Positions 25,314 to 35,860 of a stretch of DNA of 64,000 nucleotides are shown here, piece by piece. Every line of letters starts with the position of its first letter. Within the stretch, counting starts at the first letter, position 1. The stretch is from an uncultured Alphaproteobacteria bacterium (GTDB taxonomy: Bacteria; Pseudomonadota; Alphaproteobacteria; HIMB59), in the NCBI GenBank assembly GCA_902613185.1, contig CACMGP010000001.1:496001-560000 (forward strand). The letters are read 5' to 3'. Below the pieces are notes generated by a model that was not told the origin of the DNA, made no database searches, and saw nothing but the letters and a program-made list of their open reading frames with translations. The position numbers were made by a program, and so were the translations under genes.

Positions 25314-26239
25314 ACACTCTCCTCCAAAAGTTTTTCAAATATCGTCTCCAACGATGTCTGGGAGGAATTTAAATCTTTTAATTTTAAACCAGCCGACTTT
25401 ATGTCTTGAAGAAGTGCAGTAATACCAGTCGAAGATCCATGAGAGTCATATGAATATGTTAAAGAATTATTATTATTCATTTTTAAGTTATACGACTCTA
25501 AAGTAGATGGGATTTGACTAAAAGGCTCTTGAAATTCTATAGTTAAATTCTTTTGACCCATTTTTCGCATTAAATCATTCTTATTATCAGTGATTATAAT
25601 TTCGCCATTATTGATTACAGATACTCGATCAGATATAGCCTCAGCTTCTTCGATATAATGAGTAGTAAGAATAATTGTTACTCCATTTTCTTTGAGTTCT
25701 TTCACTGCTCTCCACATATCTCTTCGCAAATTAATATCGACACCTGCAGTAGGCTCGTCAAGAAAAAGTATTTTTGGTTCATGACTCAATGCCTTTGCAA
25801 TTAATGCTCTTTTCTTCATACCACCAGAGAGCTCACGAAGCTTACTATCTTTTTTATCCCAAAGGCTGAGATCTTTAAGAATTTTTTCTATGTATGCAGG
25901 ATCTTTTTTCTTACCATAAAGACCTCTTGTGTAAGAAACATTTTGAAAAACTTTTTCAAAGGCTTCTAAATGTAGTTCTTGAGGCACAAGACCAATCATC
26001 GATCGAGTTTTTCGGAAATCTTTAACAACATCATATCCATCAACTGAAATGGTTCCTGATGTAGGTAAGACTATCCCACATATGGCATTAATAAGTGTTG
26101 TTTTTCCAGCACCATTTGGACCAAGAAGTGCAAGAATTTCACCTCTTTGAATTTCTAAATTGACTCCTTTAAGGGCTTCTAAACCTCCTTGAAAAGTTTT
26201 TTTTAAATTATCAATTTTAATTAAGATATCTGCTGACAT
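25310..26239 (-). CDS. ABC exporter ATPase (YadG/NodI-like)
   Basis: A 309-residue ATPase with Walker A LLGPNGAGKTTLINA near residue 37, Q-loop VPQELHLEAFEKV, signature LSGGMKKR, Walker B ILFLDEPTAGVD and the H-loop TTHY. The last 90 residues form the usual DrrA-type C-terminal extension (ENEFxxL-like ETIFEKLLEE). With the ABC-2 permease it would make a homodimeric ATPase plus permease exporter. It starts 37 bases after the EamA gene. Confidence 0.9.
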   Translation of the reverse strand: MSADILIKIDNLKKTFQGGLEALKGVNLEIQRGEILALLGPNGAGKTTLINAICGIVLPTSGTISVDGYDVVKDFRKTRSMIGLVPQELHLEAFEKVFQNVSYTRGLYGKKKDPAYIEKILKDLSLWDKKDSKLRELSGGMKKRALIAKALSHEPKILFLDEPTAGVDINLRRDMWRAVKELKENGVTIILTTHYIEEAEAISDRVSVINNGEIIITDNKNDLMRKMGQKNLTIEFQEPFSQIPSTLESYNLKMNNNNSLTYSYDSHGSSTGITALLQDIKSAGLKLKDLNSSQTSLETIFEKLLEESV

Positions 26240-26276
26240 AATTAGATTGCGTACAGTATATTATAAGCAAATAACA

Positions 26277-27176
26277 TCAAGATAGTTTATCAGTAATCTT
26301 ATTTTTTTTACTTTTTTCAATTAAGTAAGTGCTTATTAAAACAGCAATAAGGGCAACAATAATTTTATAAGTTATTTTTTCGTTTAAAAAAAGATATCCA
26401 AATATCAAACCAAAAATTGGAATGATGTAGGCAACTTGTGATTGAAAAACTAAGCCGTTATTTTTAAGAATATAAAATCTCATTAACCAAGCTATCGCTG
26501 TCGCAACAATACCAAGATACAGAAGAGAAATTGTAGCATTAAGAGAGGGTCTCAATTCTGTTGGATTTTCAAAAATGAACATAATTGGTAATAAAAGAAT
26601 AACTGCCCAAATTAAAATACTTGATGTAAGTACTTCATTTTTTATATGTTTTAGCTTGAGTGAAAATAGTCCACCTATGGTGTAACAAACTGGACCCAAG
26701 ATTACCATAAAAGCATAAAAGATATTTGACTGATTGATTAGAATGTTATCTGAAAATAAATAAACGATACCAAGAAAGCCGATTAATATTCCAACAAATT
26801 TTAAAAGATTAATTTTTTCATTTTGAATAAATAAATGCCCTAAGATTGTTGCTGCAATAGGTGCCGTAGACATCAAGATTGCTGCTAGATTACTTTGAAC
26901 CTTTAATATGCCGAATGAAATAAAAAAAAAGGGGAGAACTAAATTCACAAATCCTATAGTTGCGTACCATAACCAATTCTCTCCAAATGCTTCAATTGAA
27001 ATTTTTCTTATCCAACAGTAAACAAGCATTACTATTGCAGCAAAAAAAATTCTACCAAAGGCAAGTGCCATTGGTGTATAGCTTTCTGAGGCAATTTTGA
27101 TGTTAAAGAACGCACTTCCCCATATACCAGCTAATAAAAATAAAAGTAAAAAATCTTTAAAAGATGCTTTGTGCAT
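26277..27176 (-). CDS. EamA/DMT-superfamily transporter
   Basis: A 299-residue inner-membrane protein with ten hydrophobic helices arranged as two EamA repeats. LLLAGIWGSAFFNIKIASESYTPMALAFGRIF is the first-helix signature, and GLVFQSQVAYIIPIFGLIFGYLFLNEKITYKI the typical end of the second repeat. The family exports amino acids, nucleosides or other metabolites; nothing here fixes the substrate. Its ATG overlaps the last base of alaX. Confidence 0.88.
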   Translation of the reverse strand: MHKASFKDFLLLFLLAGIWGSAFFNIKIASESYTPMALAFGRIFFAAIVMLVYCWIRKISIEAFGENWLWYATIGFVNLVLPFFFISFGILKVQSNLAAILMSTAPIAATILGHLFIQNEKINLLKFVGILIGFLGIVYLFSDNILINQSNIFYAFMVILGPVCYTIGGLFSLKLKHIKNEVLTSSILIWAVILLLPIMFIFENPTELRPSLNATISLLYLGIVATAIAWLMRFYILKNNGLVFQSQVAYIIPIFGLIFGYLFLNEKITYKIIVALIAVLISTYLIEKSKKNKITDKLS

Positions 27177-27859
27177 TATATGAGAGTAAACTGAACACGT
27201 TTATTCATTTTTCCTTTACTCTCATACTTCATAAATTTGAATTCGCCAATTTCATTTGTATTTGCTACGTGAGTTCCCCCACACGGTTGTAAATCAATAT
27301 CTCCTATTTTAACAAGGCGAATTTTATCATTTGTTCTTGGCGGTTTAACTGACAAGGTTCGCACTAGTTCAGGTTTTTGATCTAGCTCATCATTTGTTAT
27401 CCACTGATAAGAAATAGAATGAGATTGTTGAATAAATTCATTAATGATTTTATTTAAAGTTTCAAATTCAAATGTTTCTTCACCTAAATCAAAATCAATC
27501 CTACTTTTTTCTAAACCAATTGATCCTCCTGTAACATAATAAGGTAATGCTGCACACATTAAGTGCATTGTGGTGTGCATTTTCATTAAGCGATATCGAT
27601 GATCCCAATCAATATGGCCTTTTATTTGCCCAGATAGATTTAGATTTTCTGAGTCAACAACATGGGCAATACCTAACTCATGTTTAACTGTGTTGATAAC
27701 ATTGAATTTTTTATCATTAATTTCAAGTACTCCCTTGTCTCCGGGTTGCCCACCACTTTGAGCATAAAAAGAACTATCTTGAGTAATGATTTTGTCACCC
27801 TCGACTAATAAAATTTTTTCTTCAAAGCTCTTTGTATAACTATCTTTGAGATAAATCAT
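27176..27859 (-). CDS. alaX: Alanyl-tRNA editing protein AlaX
   Basis: Hydrolyses mischarged Ser- or Gly-tRNA(Ala) in trans. The 227-residue protein corresponds to the AlaRS editing domain: FYAQSGGQPGDKG near residue 32, HTTMHLM near 95 (the zinc HxxxH, here HTTMH) and QPCGGTHVANTNEIGEF near 190 carrying the other zinc ligands. There is no C-Ala domain, so it is the medium-length AlaX type. It starts inside the stop codon of the upstream small membrane protein gene (ATGA). Confidence 0.92.
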   Translation of the reverse strand: MIYLKDSYTKSFEEKILLVEGDKIITQDSSFYAQSGGQPGDKGVLEINDKKFNVINTVKHELGIAHVVDSENLNLSGQIKGHIDWDHRYRLMKMHTTMHLMCAALPYYVTGGSIGLEKSRIDFDLGEETFEFETLNKIINEFIQQSHSISYQWITNDELDQKPELVRTLSVKPPRTNDKIRLVKIGDIDLQPCGGTHVANTNEIGEFKFMKYESKGKMNKRVQFTLI

Positions 27860-28029
27860 TTTTTTGCTTCCTCTATCATAAAATCAACACAAGACTCTAT
27901 ACCTCCTTGTGTGTTGCTTTGTTTTTCACATTCCTCATAGTATTCATGGTATTCAAATGTCGAAGAAATATATAGGCCTAAACCAATAATGCCAAAGACT
28001 GCAATACTATATAATATTTTTTTACCCAT
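27856..28029 (-). CDS. 57-residue membrane-anchored small protein
   Basis: ATG at 28027-28029, TGA at 27856-27858. The N-terminus is a signal anchor (MGKKILYSIAVFGIIGLGLYI), followed by an acidic tail with two cysteines (EECEKQ... ESCVDF) that could form a disulfide in the periplasm. The stop overlaps the alaX start in ATGA fashion, and the upstream helicase gene ends 1 base before its ATG. That tight packing supports a real gene. No family recognised. Confidence 0.65.
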   Translation of the reverse strand: MGKKILYSIAVFGIIGLGLYISSTFEYHEYYEECEKQSNTQGGIESCVDFMIEEAKK

Positions 28030-28030
28030 C

Positions 28031-29332
28031 TTAAATTAATCTGTCTTGGAAACCTATCAATTGATTGTTAACAATGATATCTGATTTTTTAATAGGTCTT
28101 AGCAGTTCTATACCTTCCAAACTTATACATCTACTTAGTGCAACATAAAGTTGTCCTGGAGCAAAAGAACCTTGACTCATATCTATAATAACTTTTTCAA
28201 ATGTTTGTCCCTGGCTTTTATGAATTGTAATTGCCCAAGCTAATCTCATTGGATACTGTTTGAAAGATCCTGTTATTTCCTCTTGAACTTCTTGTTGATC
28301 ATCATCATAGGTATATTGAATACGATCCCATTTTTCTTTTTTAACCTCATATATTTTATTATTGATTTTTACTTTTATTTTTTTTTGAGCGATATCATGA
28401 ATTATACCAATGGATCCATTAACCCACCTTTTTTCAGGATCATTTTTAATCATAATTACTTGGGCTCCTTTTTTTAATTTTAAGATTTCATCGGTGGGAA
28501 ATAATTCTTTATAAAATTGGCCAGTAGCTTGTCCCCTGTAAGAAAACTCCTCCTGATTTAACTGGCTTAAATATTTTTGATTAATGCTACTCGCTCTAGC
28601 ATTAGTTGTAGTAAGTATGATTTTACCTTCATCCATCTCAATGTGATCAGTTAAAGAGTCGTTTATATTCTCGATCTGCGTGTGAGTAATTGAGCCATCT
28701 CTTACAGAGTTAAGCAAATGAATAAAATGGTCATCTTTTTGTCGATAAATATTATGTAGTTCAAGTGTTTTAAATTGTGCGTCTTGGAAAATATTTGAGT
28801 GAAAGAAGAAATGACCTTTAGGATAAATGCGCTGTAGAAGTCCTGACTCATCCATATTCACAACTGGTGGTAGTTGAAATAAATCCCCAAAAACTATTAA
28901 CTGAACTCCGCCAAATGGTTGTGTAAGTTTTTTTCTGTGAACACGAAGGCTATAATCAATCGCATCAAAAACATCAGCACGAACCATAGATATCTCATCA
29001 ATAATTAATGTTTCCAAATTTTGAAGAATTTCGATTTGTCTTACTTTTTTTATATGTCGTGTTTGAATAACCTTTGGTGGAAAACCAAAAAATGAGTGAA
29101 CAGTTTGTCCTTTAACTCGAATTGCAGCAACTCCTGTTGGAGCAAGAACAACTGTATTCTTCTTTGTTATAGATCGAAAGTAGGCCAATAGTGTAGACTT
29201 ACCACTACCTGCTTTACCAGTAATATAAAAATGATCTTTTGTGCTTTCTAGTTGCTCAATGATATTTTCAAATTCTTTACTGAGCTCGAAATCATCAGGT
29301 AGTAAACTATTATAATTTCGCTTATAGCTCAT
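28031..29332 (-). CDS. PIF1-like superfamily 1 helicase
   Basis: A 433-residue ATPase of the PIF1/RecD-like group, which unwinds DNA 5' to 3'. Visible are Walker A FYITGKAGSGKST near residue 39, motif Ia VVLAPTGVAAI, Walker B LIIDEISMV, FGDLFQLPPV (motif III), a late LTTTNARASSIN and the C-terminal RLAWAITIHKSQGQTFEKV (motif V), then YVALSRC (motif VI). It lacks the N-terminal domains of RecD and TraI. It overlaps pncC by 11 bases; its role is probably replication-fork or G-quadruplex processing. Confidence 0.9.
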   Translation of the reverse strand: MSYKRNYNSLLPDDFELSKEFENIIEQLESTKDHFYITGKAGSGKSTLLAYFRSITKKNTVVLAPTGVAAIRVKGQTVHSFFGFPPKVIQTRHIKKVRQIEILQNLETLIIDEISMVRADVFDAIDYSLRVHRKKLTQPFGGVQLIVFGDLFQLPPVVNMDESGLLQRIYPKGHFFFHSNIFQDAQFKTLELHNIYRQKDDHFIHLLNSVRDGSITHTQIENINDSLTDHIEMDEGKIILTTTNARASSINQKYLSQLNQEEFSYRGQATGQFYKELFPTDEILKLKKGAQVIMIKNDPEKRWVNGSIGIIHDIAQKKIKVKINNKIYEVKKEKWDRIQYTYDDDQQEVQEEITGSFKQYPMRLAWAITIHKSQGQTFEKVIIDMSQGSFAPGQLYVALSRCISLEGIELLRPIKKSDIIVNNQLIGFQDRLI

Positions 29333-29801
29333 CTATAATATTATTTAACATGTGAAAACATTCTTTCACTGTGCCTTTTTGAATTTGAATTCTAGAAAGT
29401 TTTGGATTGAAATTTAATTGTTCGATATAAACATTTTTTTTAAAATATAATCCGATAAAAACTAAACCTACAGGTTTTGATTTAGTACCACCGTTTGGAC
29501 CAGCTACACCTGTAGTTGAAAATGTTAGCTGACTTTTGGAAATTTTGTGCAAATGTAAACACATTTGAGCACATACTTGACGGCTGACTGCACCGTACCT
29601 TTTGATAGTACTTGGTTTGACTTTGAGATTTTTAATTTTTGAGTCATTTGAATATGTTATCAAACCAGTTTTATAAATTTTAGATATACCAGACACAGCT
29701 GTAAATTCTGCTGCAAGCAAACCACCAGTACAAGATTCTGCTGTTGAAACTGATATGTTTTTATCGAGTAAATATTTGATTGTTTTCGAAACAACGCTCA
29801 T
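29322..29801 (-). CDS. pncC: Nicotinamide-nucleotide amidohydrolase (CinA C-terminal domain)
   Basis: Deamidates NMN to nicotinate mononucleotide in pyridine nucleotide recycling. The 159-residue protein is the stand-alone CinA C-terminal domain: SVSTAESCTGGLLAAEFTAVSG near residue 16, KTGLITYSNDSK, the Tyr/Arg region and STTGVAGPNGGTKSKPVGLVFIG near 95. Length matches E. coli PncC. It is the first gene of the long minus-strand run, and its promoter should lie in the 190-base gap above it. Confidence 0.92.
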   Translation of the reverse strand: MSVVSKTIKYLLDKNISVSTAESCTGGLLAAEFTAVSGISKIYKTGLITYSNDSKIKNLKVKPSTIKRYGAVSRQVCAQMCLHLHKISKSQLTFSTTGVAGPNGGTKSKPVGLVFIGLYFKKNVYIEQLNFNPKLSRIQIQKGTVKECFHMLNNIIDEL

Positions 29802-29895
29802 AAGCTAGTTATACTTATTATAAGGACGAAGAAATAACAATGGTGCTTATTGGTATAAAAAAAATGCATAATTAATCCCCATAATTCACAATAAA

Positions 29896-29904
29896 TGTGG
29901 ATAA
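29896..29904. promoter_or_regulatory. Perfect DnaA-box-like 9-mer in an intergenic gap
   Basis: TGTGGATAA is the exact complement of the consensus TTATCCACA. It lies in the AT-rich gap between divergent pncC and the 27-codon ORF. I saw only one box, so an origin is not supported; it may be a DnaA regulatory site or chance. The remainder of the 29802-29990 gap is AT-rich promoter-like sequence without genes. Confidence 0.25.
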
Positions 29905-29925
29905 ATTAACAAAATTTGTCTATAC

Positions 29926-29944
29926 ATATGCAAATATTGCATAT
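29926..29944. promoter_or_regulatory. 8-bp-arm dyad before the 27-codon ORF
   Basis: ATATGCAA and TTGCATAT flank a 3-base centre, 47 bases before the small ORF. A TTGTCT at 29916-29921 could be a -35 element next to it. The dyad would overlap such a promoter, as a repressor site would, but AT-rich dyads are common. Confidence 0.3.
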
Positions 29945-29990
29945 TACAATGAAATCCTATAACCTAATTAAAGGAATCATGGAGGTTTAA

Positions 29991-30074
29991 ATGGCAGATA
30001 TGTTTACAGGACACTACCCCTTTATAATTATGATTATTTGGTTCATAGCAGGTTTCATCGGATCAAAAATGTGA
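29991..30074 (+). CDS. 27-residue single-span membrane peptide
   Basis: ATG at 29991, TGA at 30072-30074, preceded by ATGGAGGTTTAA, one of the strongest ribosome sites in the window. The peptide reads MADMFTGHYPF followed by a hydrophobic helix (IIMIIWFIAGFIG) and SKM, so it would span the inner membrane once. The strong initiation site and a GC-rich hairpin just after the stop support expression. No family is recognised; such peptides often modulate a membrane enzyme or transporter. Confidence 0.6.
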   Translation: MADMFTGHYPFIIMIIWFIAGFIGSKM

Positions 30075-30081
30075 TTGTTAT

Positions 30082-30103
30082 GAGGGCAGTCCACGCTGCC
30101 CTC
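30082..30103 (+). terminator. GC-rich hairpin after the 27-codon ORF
   Basis: GAGGGCAG (30082-30089) pairs perfectly with CTGCCCTC (30096-30103) around TCCACG. It starts 8 bases after the stop codon. No T-run follows, so it could be an attenuator or mRNA-stabilising stem ahead of the aminotransferase gene rather than an intrinsic terminator. Confidence 0.55.
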
Positions 30104-30187
30104 TCCCTACCCTAAAAGATGACATTATTACCCTTGCTGAAGCAATTGTGAGGGAATAATGTATCTTTATTAAAATCAAGAGAGAAA

Positions 30188-31501
30188 ATGAATAAGCCAA
30201 ATAATTTAGAACCGCTGTGGATGCCTTTCACTCCTAACAAAGTATTTAAGAAAGATCCAAGAATTATAGTCGGTGCTAAAGATATGCATTTTATTAGTGA
30301 CGATAATCGAGAAATTTTAGATGGCACTGCAGGGCTTTGGTGTGTAAACGCTGGTCATGGTAGAAAAAAAATTCAAGAAGCTGTAAATAAACAAATTGAA
30401 AATCTTGATTACTCTCCACCTTTTCAATTTGGACATCCAAAACAATTTGAACTAGCTAATCGTTTAGCAGAGATTTTTCCTGAAGGAATGAATCATGTTT
30501 TCTTTTCTAATTCAGGATCTGAAGCAGTAGATAGTGCATTGAAAATTGCGCTAGCTTATCAACGTGCACGCGGACACTCATCTAAAACTAGATTAATAGG
30601 TCGCGAAAGAGGTTATCATGGTGTGGGCTTTGGAGGAATAAGTGTAGGTGGTATGGTAAAAAATAGAATGTACTTCGGATCAATGCTAAATGGTGTTGAC
30701 CATTTACGCCATACCCACAATTTAAAATTAAATGCTTTTTCAAAAGGTGAACCTGAACATGGAGCAGAACTTGCCGATGATTTAGAGCGTCTTGTTCAAT
30801 TGCATGATGCATCAACTATTGCAGCTGTAATTGTTGAGCCAATTGCTGGATCAACTGGTGCGCTGCCTCCGCCTAAAGGATACTTAAAAAGATTAAGAGA
30901 GCTCTGCACAAAACATGACATTTTATTAATTTTTGATGAAGTCGTAACTGCTTTTGGCCGTATGGGAAAAGCAACTGGCTCTGAGTTTTTTGGTGTAACA
31001 CCAGATATTATTTCATGTGCAAAAGGCATTACAAATGCCACCATCCCTATGGGTGCAACCATAGTTCAAGACTTTATTTATGAGTCAATGATGGAAAATG
31101 CAGATGCTCCAATAGAATTATTTCATGGATATACTTACTCTGGTCATCCTGTTGCTTGCGCTGCAGCCTTAGCAACACTAGATATTTATCAAGAAGAGGG
31201 ATTATTTGATAATGCTGCTCATATGGCTCCTATTATTGAAGAAGCCGCTCATAGCCTGAAGGGAACAAAACATATAATCGATATTAGAAATTTAGGAGTG
31301 ATTGCTGCACTCGAATTAGAGCCTAAAGGTAACGCTGTTGGTGCAAGAGGGTTTGAAGCTATGAAAAAAGCTTGGGATCTTGGCTTAATGGTAAGAGCTA
31401 ACGGAGATACGCTTGCTTTTTCTCCACCTTTAATAATTAAAGAAAATCAGGTCGATGAAATGTTTACGAAAGTAAAAAAAGCCCTGGAACAAGTAGACTA
31501 A
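30188..31501 (+). CDS. Omega-amino acid (beta-alanine type)-pyruvate aminotransferase
   Basis: A 437-residue class III PLP aminotransferase. HWMPYT-like LWMPFTPNKVF at the N-terminus, LDGTAGLWCVNAGHGRKKI, YSPPFQFGHP, FFSNSGSEAVDSALK, RERGYHGVGFGGISVGG, LIFDEVVTAFGRMG and SCAKGITNATIPMGA (with the Schiff-base Lys) follow closely the Pseudomonas beta-alanine-pyruvate transaminase as I recall it. Taurine- or other omega-amine-pyruvate enzymes share most of these. The product would be malonate semialdehyde or sulfoacetaldehyde. The start has a weak GAGA ribosome site. Confidence 0.85.
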   Translation: MNKPNNLEPLWMPFTPNKVFKKDPRIIVGAKDMHFISDDNREILDGTAGLWCVNAGHGRKKIQEAVNKQIENLDYSPPFQFGHPKQFELANRLAEIFPEGMNHVFFSNSGSEAVDSALKIALAYQRARGHSSKTRLIGRERGYHGVGFGGISVGGMVKNRMYFGSMLNGVDHLRHTHNLKLNAFSKGEPEHGAELADDLERLVQLHDASTIAAVIVEPIAGSTGALPPPKGYLKRLRELCTKHDILLIFDEVVTAFGRMGKATGSEFFGVTPDIISCAKGITNATIPMGATIVQDFIYESMMENADAPIELFHGYTYSGHPVACAAALATLDIYQEEGLFDNAAHMAPIIEEAAHSLKGTKHIIDIRNLGVIAALELEPKGNAVGARGFEAMKKAWDLGLMVRANGDTLAFSPPLIIKENQVDEMFTKVKKALEQVD

Positions 31502-31769
31502 AAACGTCCCCACTACAACCATACCCTGTTTCAAAAACGCCGCTTGGTTGGTAAAAACCACATAACATTACCCATCTATATAAAAAGACAATTCCAGGAA
31601 CTAAAATAATCGCATTAATAAGAAAAAGAGCTATAGAAATAACTACCCTCATTGGTAGTTTTGTATTCATATACTGTTTATAAAAAATACGAATTATCAA
31701 ACCAGTGGTTACAGCAGATAGCAATAGAAATGGTGCATCAAGGTATGTAACTAAAAATTCATAATACAT
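31464..31769 (-). CDS. Hypothetical membrane protein with three helices
   Basis: A 101-residue ORF from ATG 31767-31769; the frame also opens with TTG at 31787. Three hydrophobic segments (FLLLSAVTTGLIIRIF, VVISIALFLINAIILVPGIVFLY, VFSLLVPGLFLLS) flank a Cys-containing loop (CGFYQPSGVFETGYGCSGD). Its 3' end is antisense to the last 38 bases of the aminotransferase gene, and it diverges from the aquaporin gene. It fills a 307-base gap that has no other content. No family recognised. Confidence 0.6.
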   Translation of the reverse strand: MYYEFLVTYLDAPFLLLSAVTTGLIIRIFYKQYMNTKLPMRVVISIALFLINAIILVPGIVFLYRWVMLCGFYQPSGVFETGYGCSGDVFSLLVPGLFLLS

Positions 31770-31808
31770 TTCTTTAAAACTTAGCAATGATACATTAAGA
31801 CTTTAAAA

Positions 31809-32453
31809 ATGCAAAAATACATATCTGAATTTATAGGCACATTTATTTTATTAGTATCAATTGTTGGATCTGGCATAGCAGGACAGCAATATACGAATGA
31901 TCAAATGGTAATTTTATTTAGTCATGCTGTTGTAATAGGTTTCACACTAATTTTTATAATTAGAATATTTGCAAATTTTTCTGGAGCTCATTTTAATCCT
32001 ATTGTTTCAATTATATTTTTCTTACAAAAAGAATTGAGTTCTAGGGATTTATTTCTTTATATACTAATACAAATCATTGCAGCTGTACTAGGCACACTTT
32101 TTGCTAATTATATTTTTGGATTAAATGTAATTGAGATTTCTTCAAATATAAGAAGTGGGGCAAATATATATATTTCCGAATTTTTTGCTGCAACTGGATT
32201 ATTATTGGTCATACTTTTATCTAGAGCAGATGGTAAAAATGTAGTTTCATTTAATGTTGGTATTTATATTACAGCAGCTCTTATATTTACATCATCTACA
32301 AGTTTTGCAAATCCGGCTGTAACAATTGCTAGAATGTTTACTGAGTCATTTACGGGTATCAATCCCTCCACTGTAATATTTTTTATTAGTTGTCAAGTTA
32401 TTGGAATGTTTGCTGCCTACATTTTGTATAACCAGTTCTTTAAAAGCAAATAA
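31809..32453 (+). CDS. MIP-family channel (aquaporin/glycerol facilitator type)
   Basis: A 214-residue membrane protein with six helices and two half-helix NPx boxes: GAHFNPIVSIIF near residue 60 (NPI in place of NPA) and FANPAVTIARMF near 172. The N-terminus KYISEFIGTFILLVSIVGSGIA is typical of MIP proteins. Pore selectivity (water, glycerol, other small solutes) cannot be told by eye. The altered first NPA box also occurs in some bacterial aquaporins of arsenic operons, but no arsenic gene is adjacent. Confidence 0.88.
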   Translation: MQKYISEFIGTFILLVSIVGSGIAGQQYTNDQMVILFSHAVVIGFTLIFIIRIFANFSGAHFNPIVSIIFFLQKELSSRDLFLYILIQIIAAVLGTLFANYIFGLNVIEISSNIRSGANIYISEFFAATGLLLVILLSRADGKNVVSFNVGIYITAALIFTSSTSFANPAVTIARMFTESFTGINPSTVIFFISCQVIGMFAAYILYNQFFKSK

Positions 32454-32547
32454 TTTCAAGGATTTTTGTAAATTATTAACAGAGACAATTCGTATTGTTG
32501 ACTTACATACAGGTTAAATTTTAATGACTTCAATATTAATTAAGTAG

Positions 32548-34710
<2,163 letters not shown>

Positions 34711-34713
34711 TTA

Positions 34714-35376
34714 ATGTTCAATTATGGTAATATCCAACTTAAAGTTTGTGGTATTACAGATCAAAAATCTTTAGAAGTAATTCAAAAGTACTCTGTAAGT
34801 AGGGTGGGCCTTGTAAGTGATTACTTATATGGCCCAAATACACTTAGTACTAAAGAAATTCAAGAACTGACTATTGCATCCTACAATTTAAAATTAAATC
34901 CAATTTTATTGATTGGAAATATACAGATACAAGAAGTAATTAGTATCGTAAATGATGTAGCAATAAAAGAGGTTTGCATATCTAATCAATATAAAAATGA
35001 AGAAATTGAATTGCTGAATAATAAAACAGATGCAAAAATTTCAATTTCGGTAAATTATGAGAATTTTGACTATAATTTCTTTGAAGAGATTTTAAATAAT
35101 ATAAGTAGTTTTTATTATGATTTAAATATTTACAGAAAAGATACTATTGAAAAAAAATCTCTTGTGGAATGTGAAAAACAAATCAATCAATTAAAGATCT
35201 TTGCGAAACCTCTCTACCTTGGTGGGGGAATAAATATAGATAACATAAAAGAGGCAATTAAAACAATATCTCCTCATGGAATTGATATTTCAACAGGCTT
35301 AAAACAATCTAATAGTGTGGATGAGGAAAAGCTTAAAAAAATCCTTGATAATCTTGGGTTTGACGAGATTTCTTAA
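34714..35376 (+). CDS. Divergent TrpF-like TIM-barrel protein
   Basis: A 220-residue protein resembling phosphoribosylanthranilate isomerase. It has KVCGITD near residue 10 with the catalytic-type Cys, and the late phosphate-binding strands LYLGGGINIDNIKEAI and HGIDISTGL. The usual GGTG loop after the catalytic Asp strand is missing (FYYDLNIYRKDT), and the middle is poorly conserved. It might be a weak or repurposed TrpF. It begins 3 bases after katG, and its 3' end overlaps folK on the other strand by 44 bases. No other trp gene is nearby. Confidence 0.6.
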   Translation: MFNYGNIQLKVCGITDQKSLEVIQKYSVSRVGLVSDYLYGPNTLSTKEIQELTIASYNLKLNPILLIGNIQIQEVISIVNDVAIKEVCISNQYKNEEIELLNNKTDAKISISVNYENFDYNFFEEILNNISSFYYDLNIYRKDTIEKKSLVECEKQINQLKIFAKPLYLGGGINIDNIKEAIKTISPHGIDISTGLKQSNSVDEEKLKKILDNLGFDEIS

Positions 35377-35860
35377 TAATAAATCGTTCCTCTAAGTTAT
35401 TTATGAGTCTTTTGTAAGTATATTGGGTTTTTAAATCAATAAAATTAGGATTGAGGTCTAATACTGGCTGTATAACAAAATCTCTTAAATGTGAGGAAGG
35501 ATGAGGAATTGATATTAAATGATTTTTAACTTTCAAGTTTTCGAATTGAATAAGATCTAAATCAATTCTTCTTGGCCCATTCTCTAGAAGTTTATTTTTT
35601 TTTATCAGCTTTTCTACAGCGTTCATTTTTATAAATAGCTCATTAAAAAATAAATTAGTGAGAAATAAAAAGGCAGCATTATGAAAATATTTTTGGGCGG
35701 TTAAACCAAAAGGCTTGGTAAAATAAACTCTACTAACCTTTTTAACATGACCAAATTTATTCATTAAATTTAATGCACTGTTAAAATTACTTCTCCAATT
35801 GCCTATATTTGATCCGATAGCAATATATGATTTATATCGATACGCTAACTTTTTTTGCAT
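35333..35860 (-). CDS. folK: 2-amino-4-hydroxy-6-hydroxymethyldihydropteridine pyrophosphokinase
   Basis: Pyrophosphorylates the pterin before its coupling to p-aminobenzoate. I start at ATG 35858-35860 (175 residues); the frame extends to a TTG at 35881. It has YIAIGSNIGNWRSN near the N-terminus, SRVYFTKPFG, FHNAAFLFLT and the HPPK signature GPRRIDLDLIQF, then HPSSHLRDFVIQPVLDLNP. It is the last gene of the folate operon and overlaps folB. Confidence 0.92.
   Translation of the reverse strand: MQKKLAYRYKSYIAIGSNIGNWRSNFNSALNLMNKFGHVKKVSRVYFTKPFGLTAQKYFHNAAFLFLTNLFFNELFIKMNAVEKLIKKNKLLENGPRRIDLDLIQFENLKVKNHLISIPHPSSHLRDFVIQPVLDLNPNFIDLKTQYTYKRLINNLEERFIIKKSRQTQDYQGFF

Noticed and set aside
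25187-25372. 61-codon plus-strand ORF across the ABC exporter junction
   Set aside because: Antisense to the overlapping ends of two clear ABC genes.
29802-29990. Possible replication origin from the DnaA-like box
   Set aside because: Only one box is visible, with no cluster and no origin-linked genes next to it.
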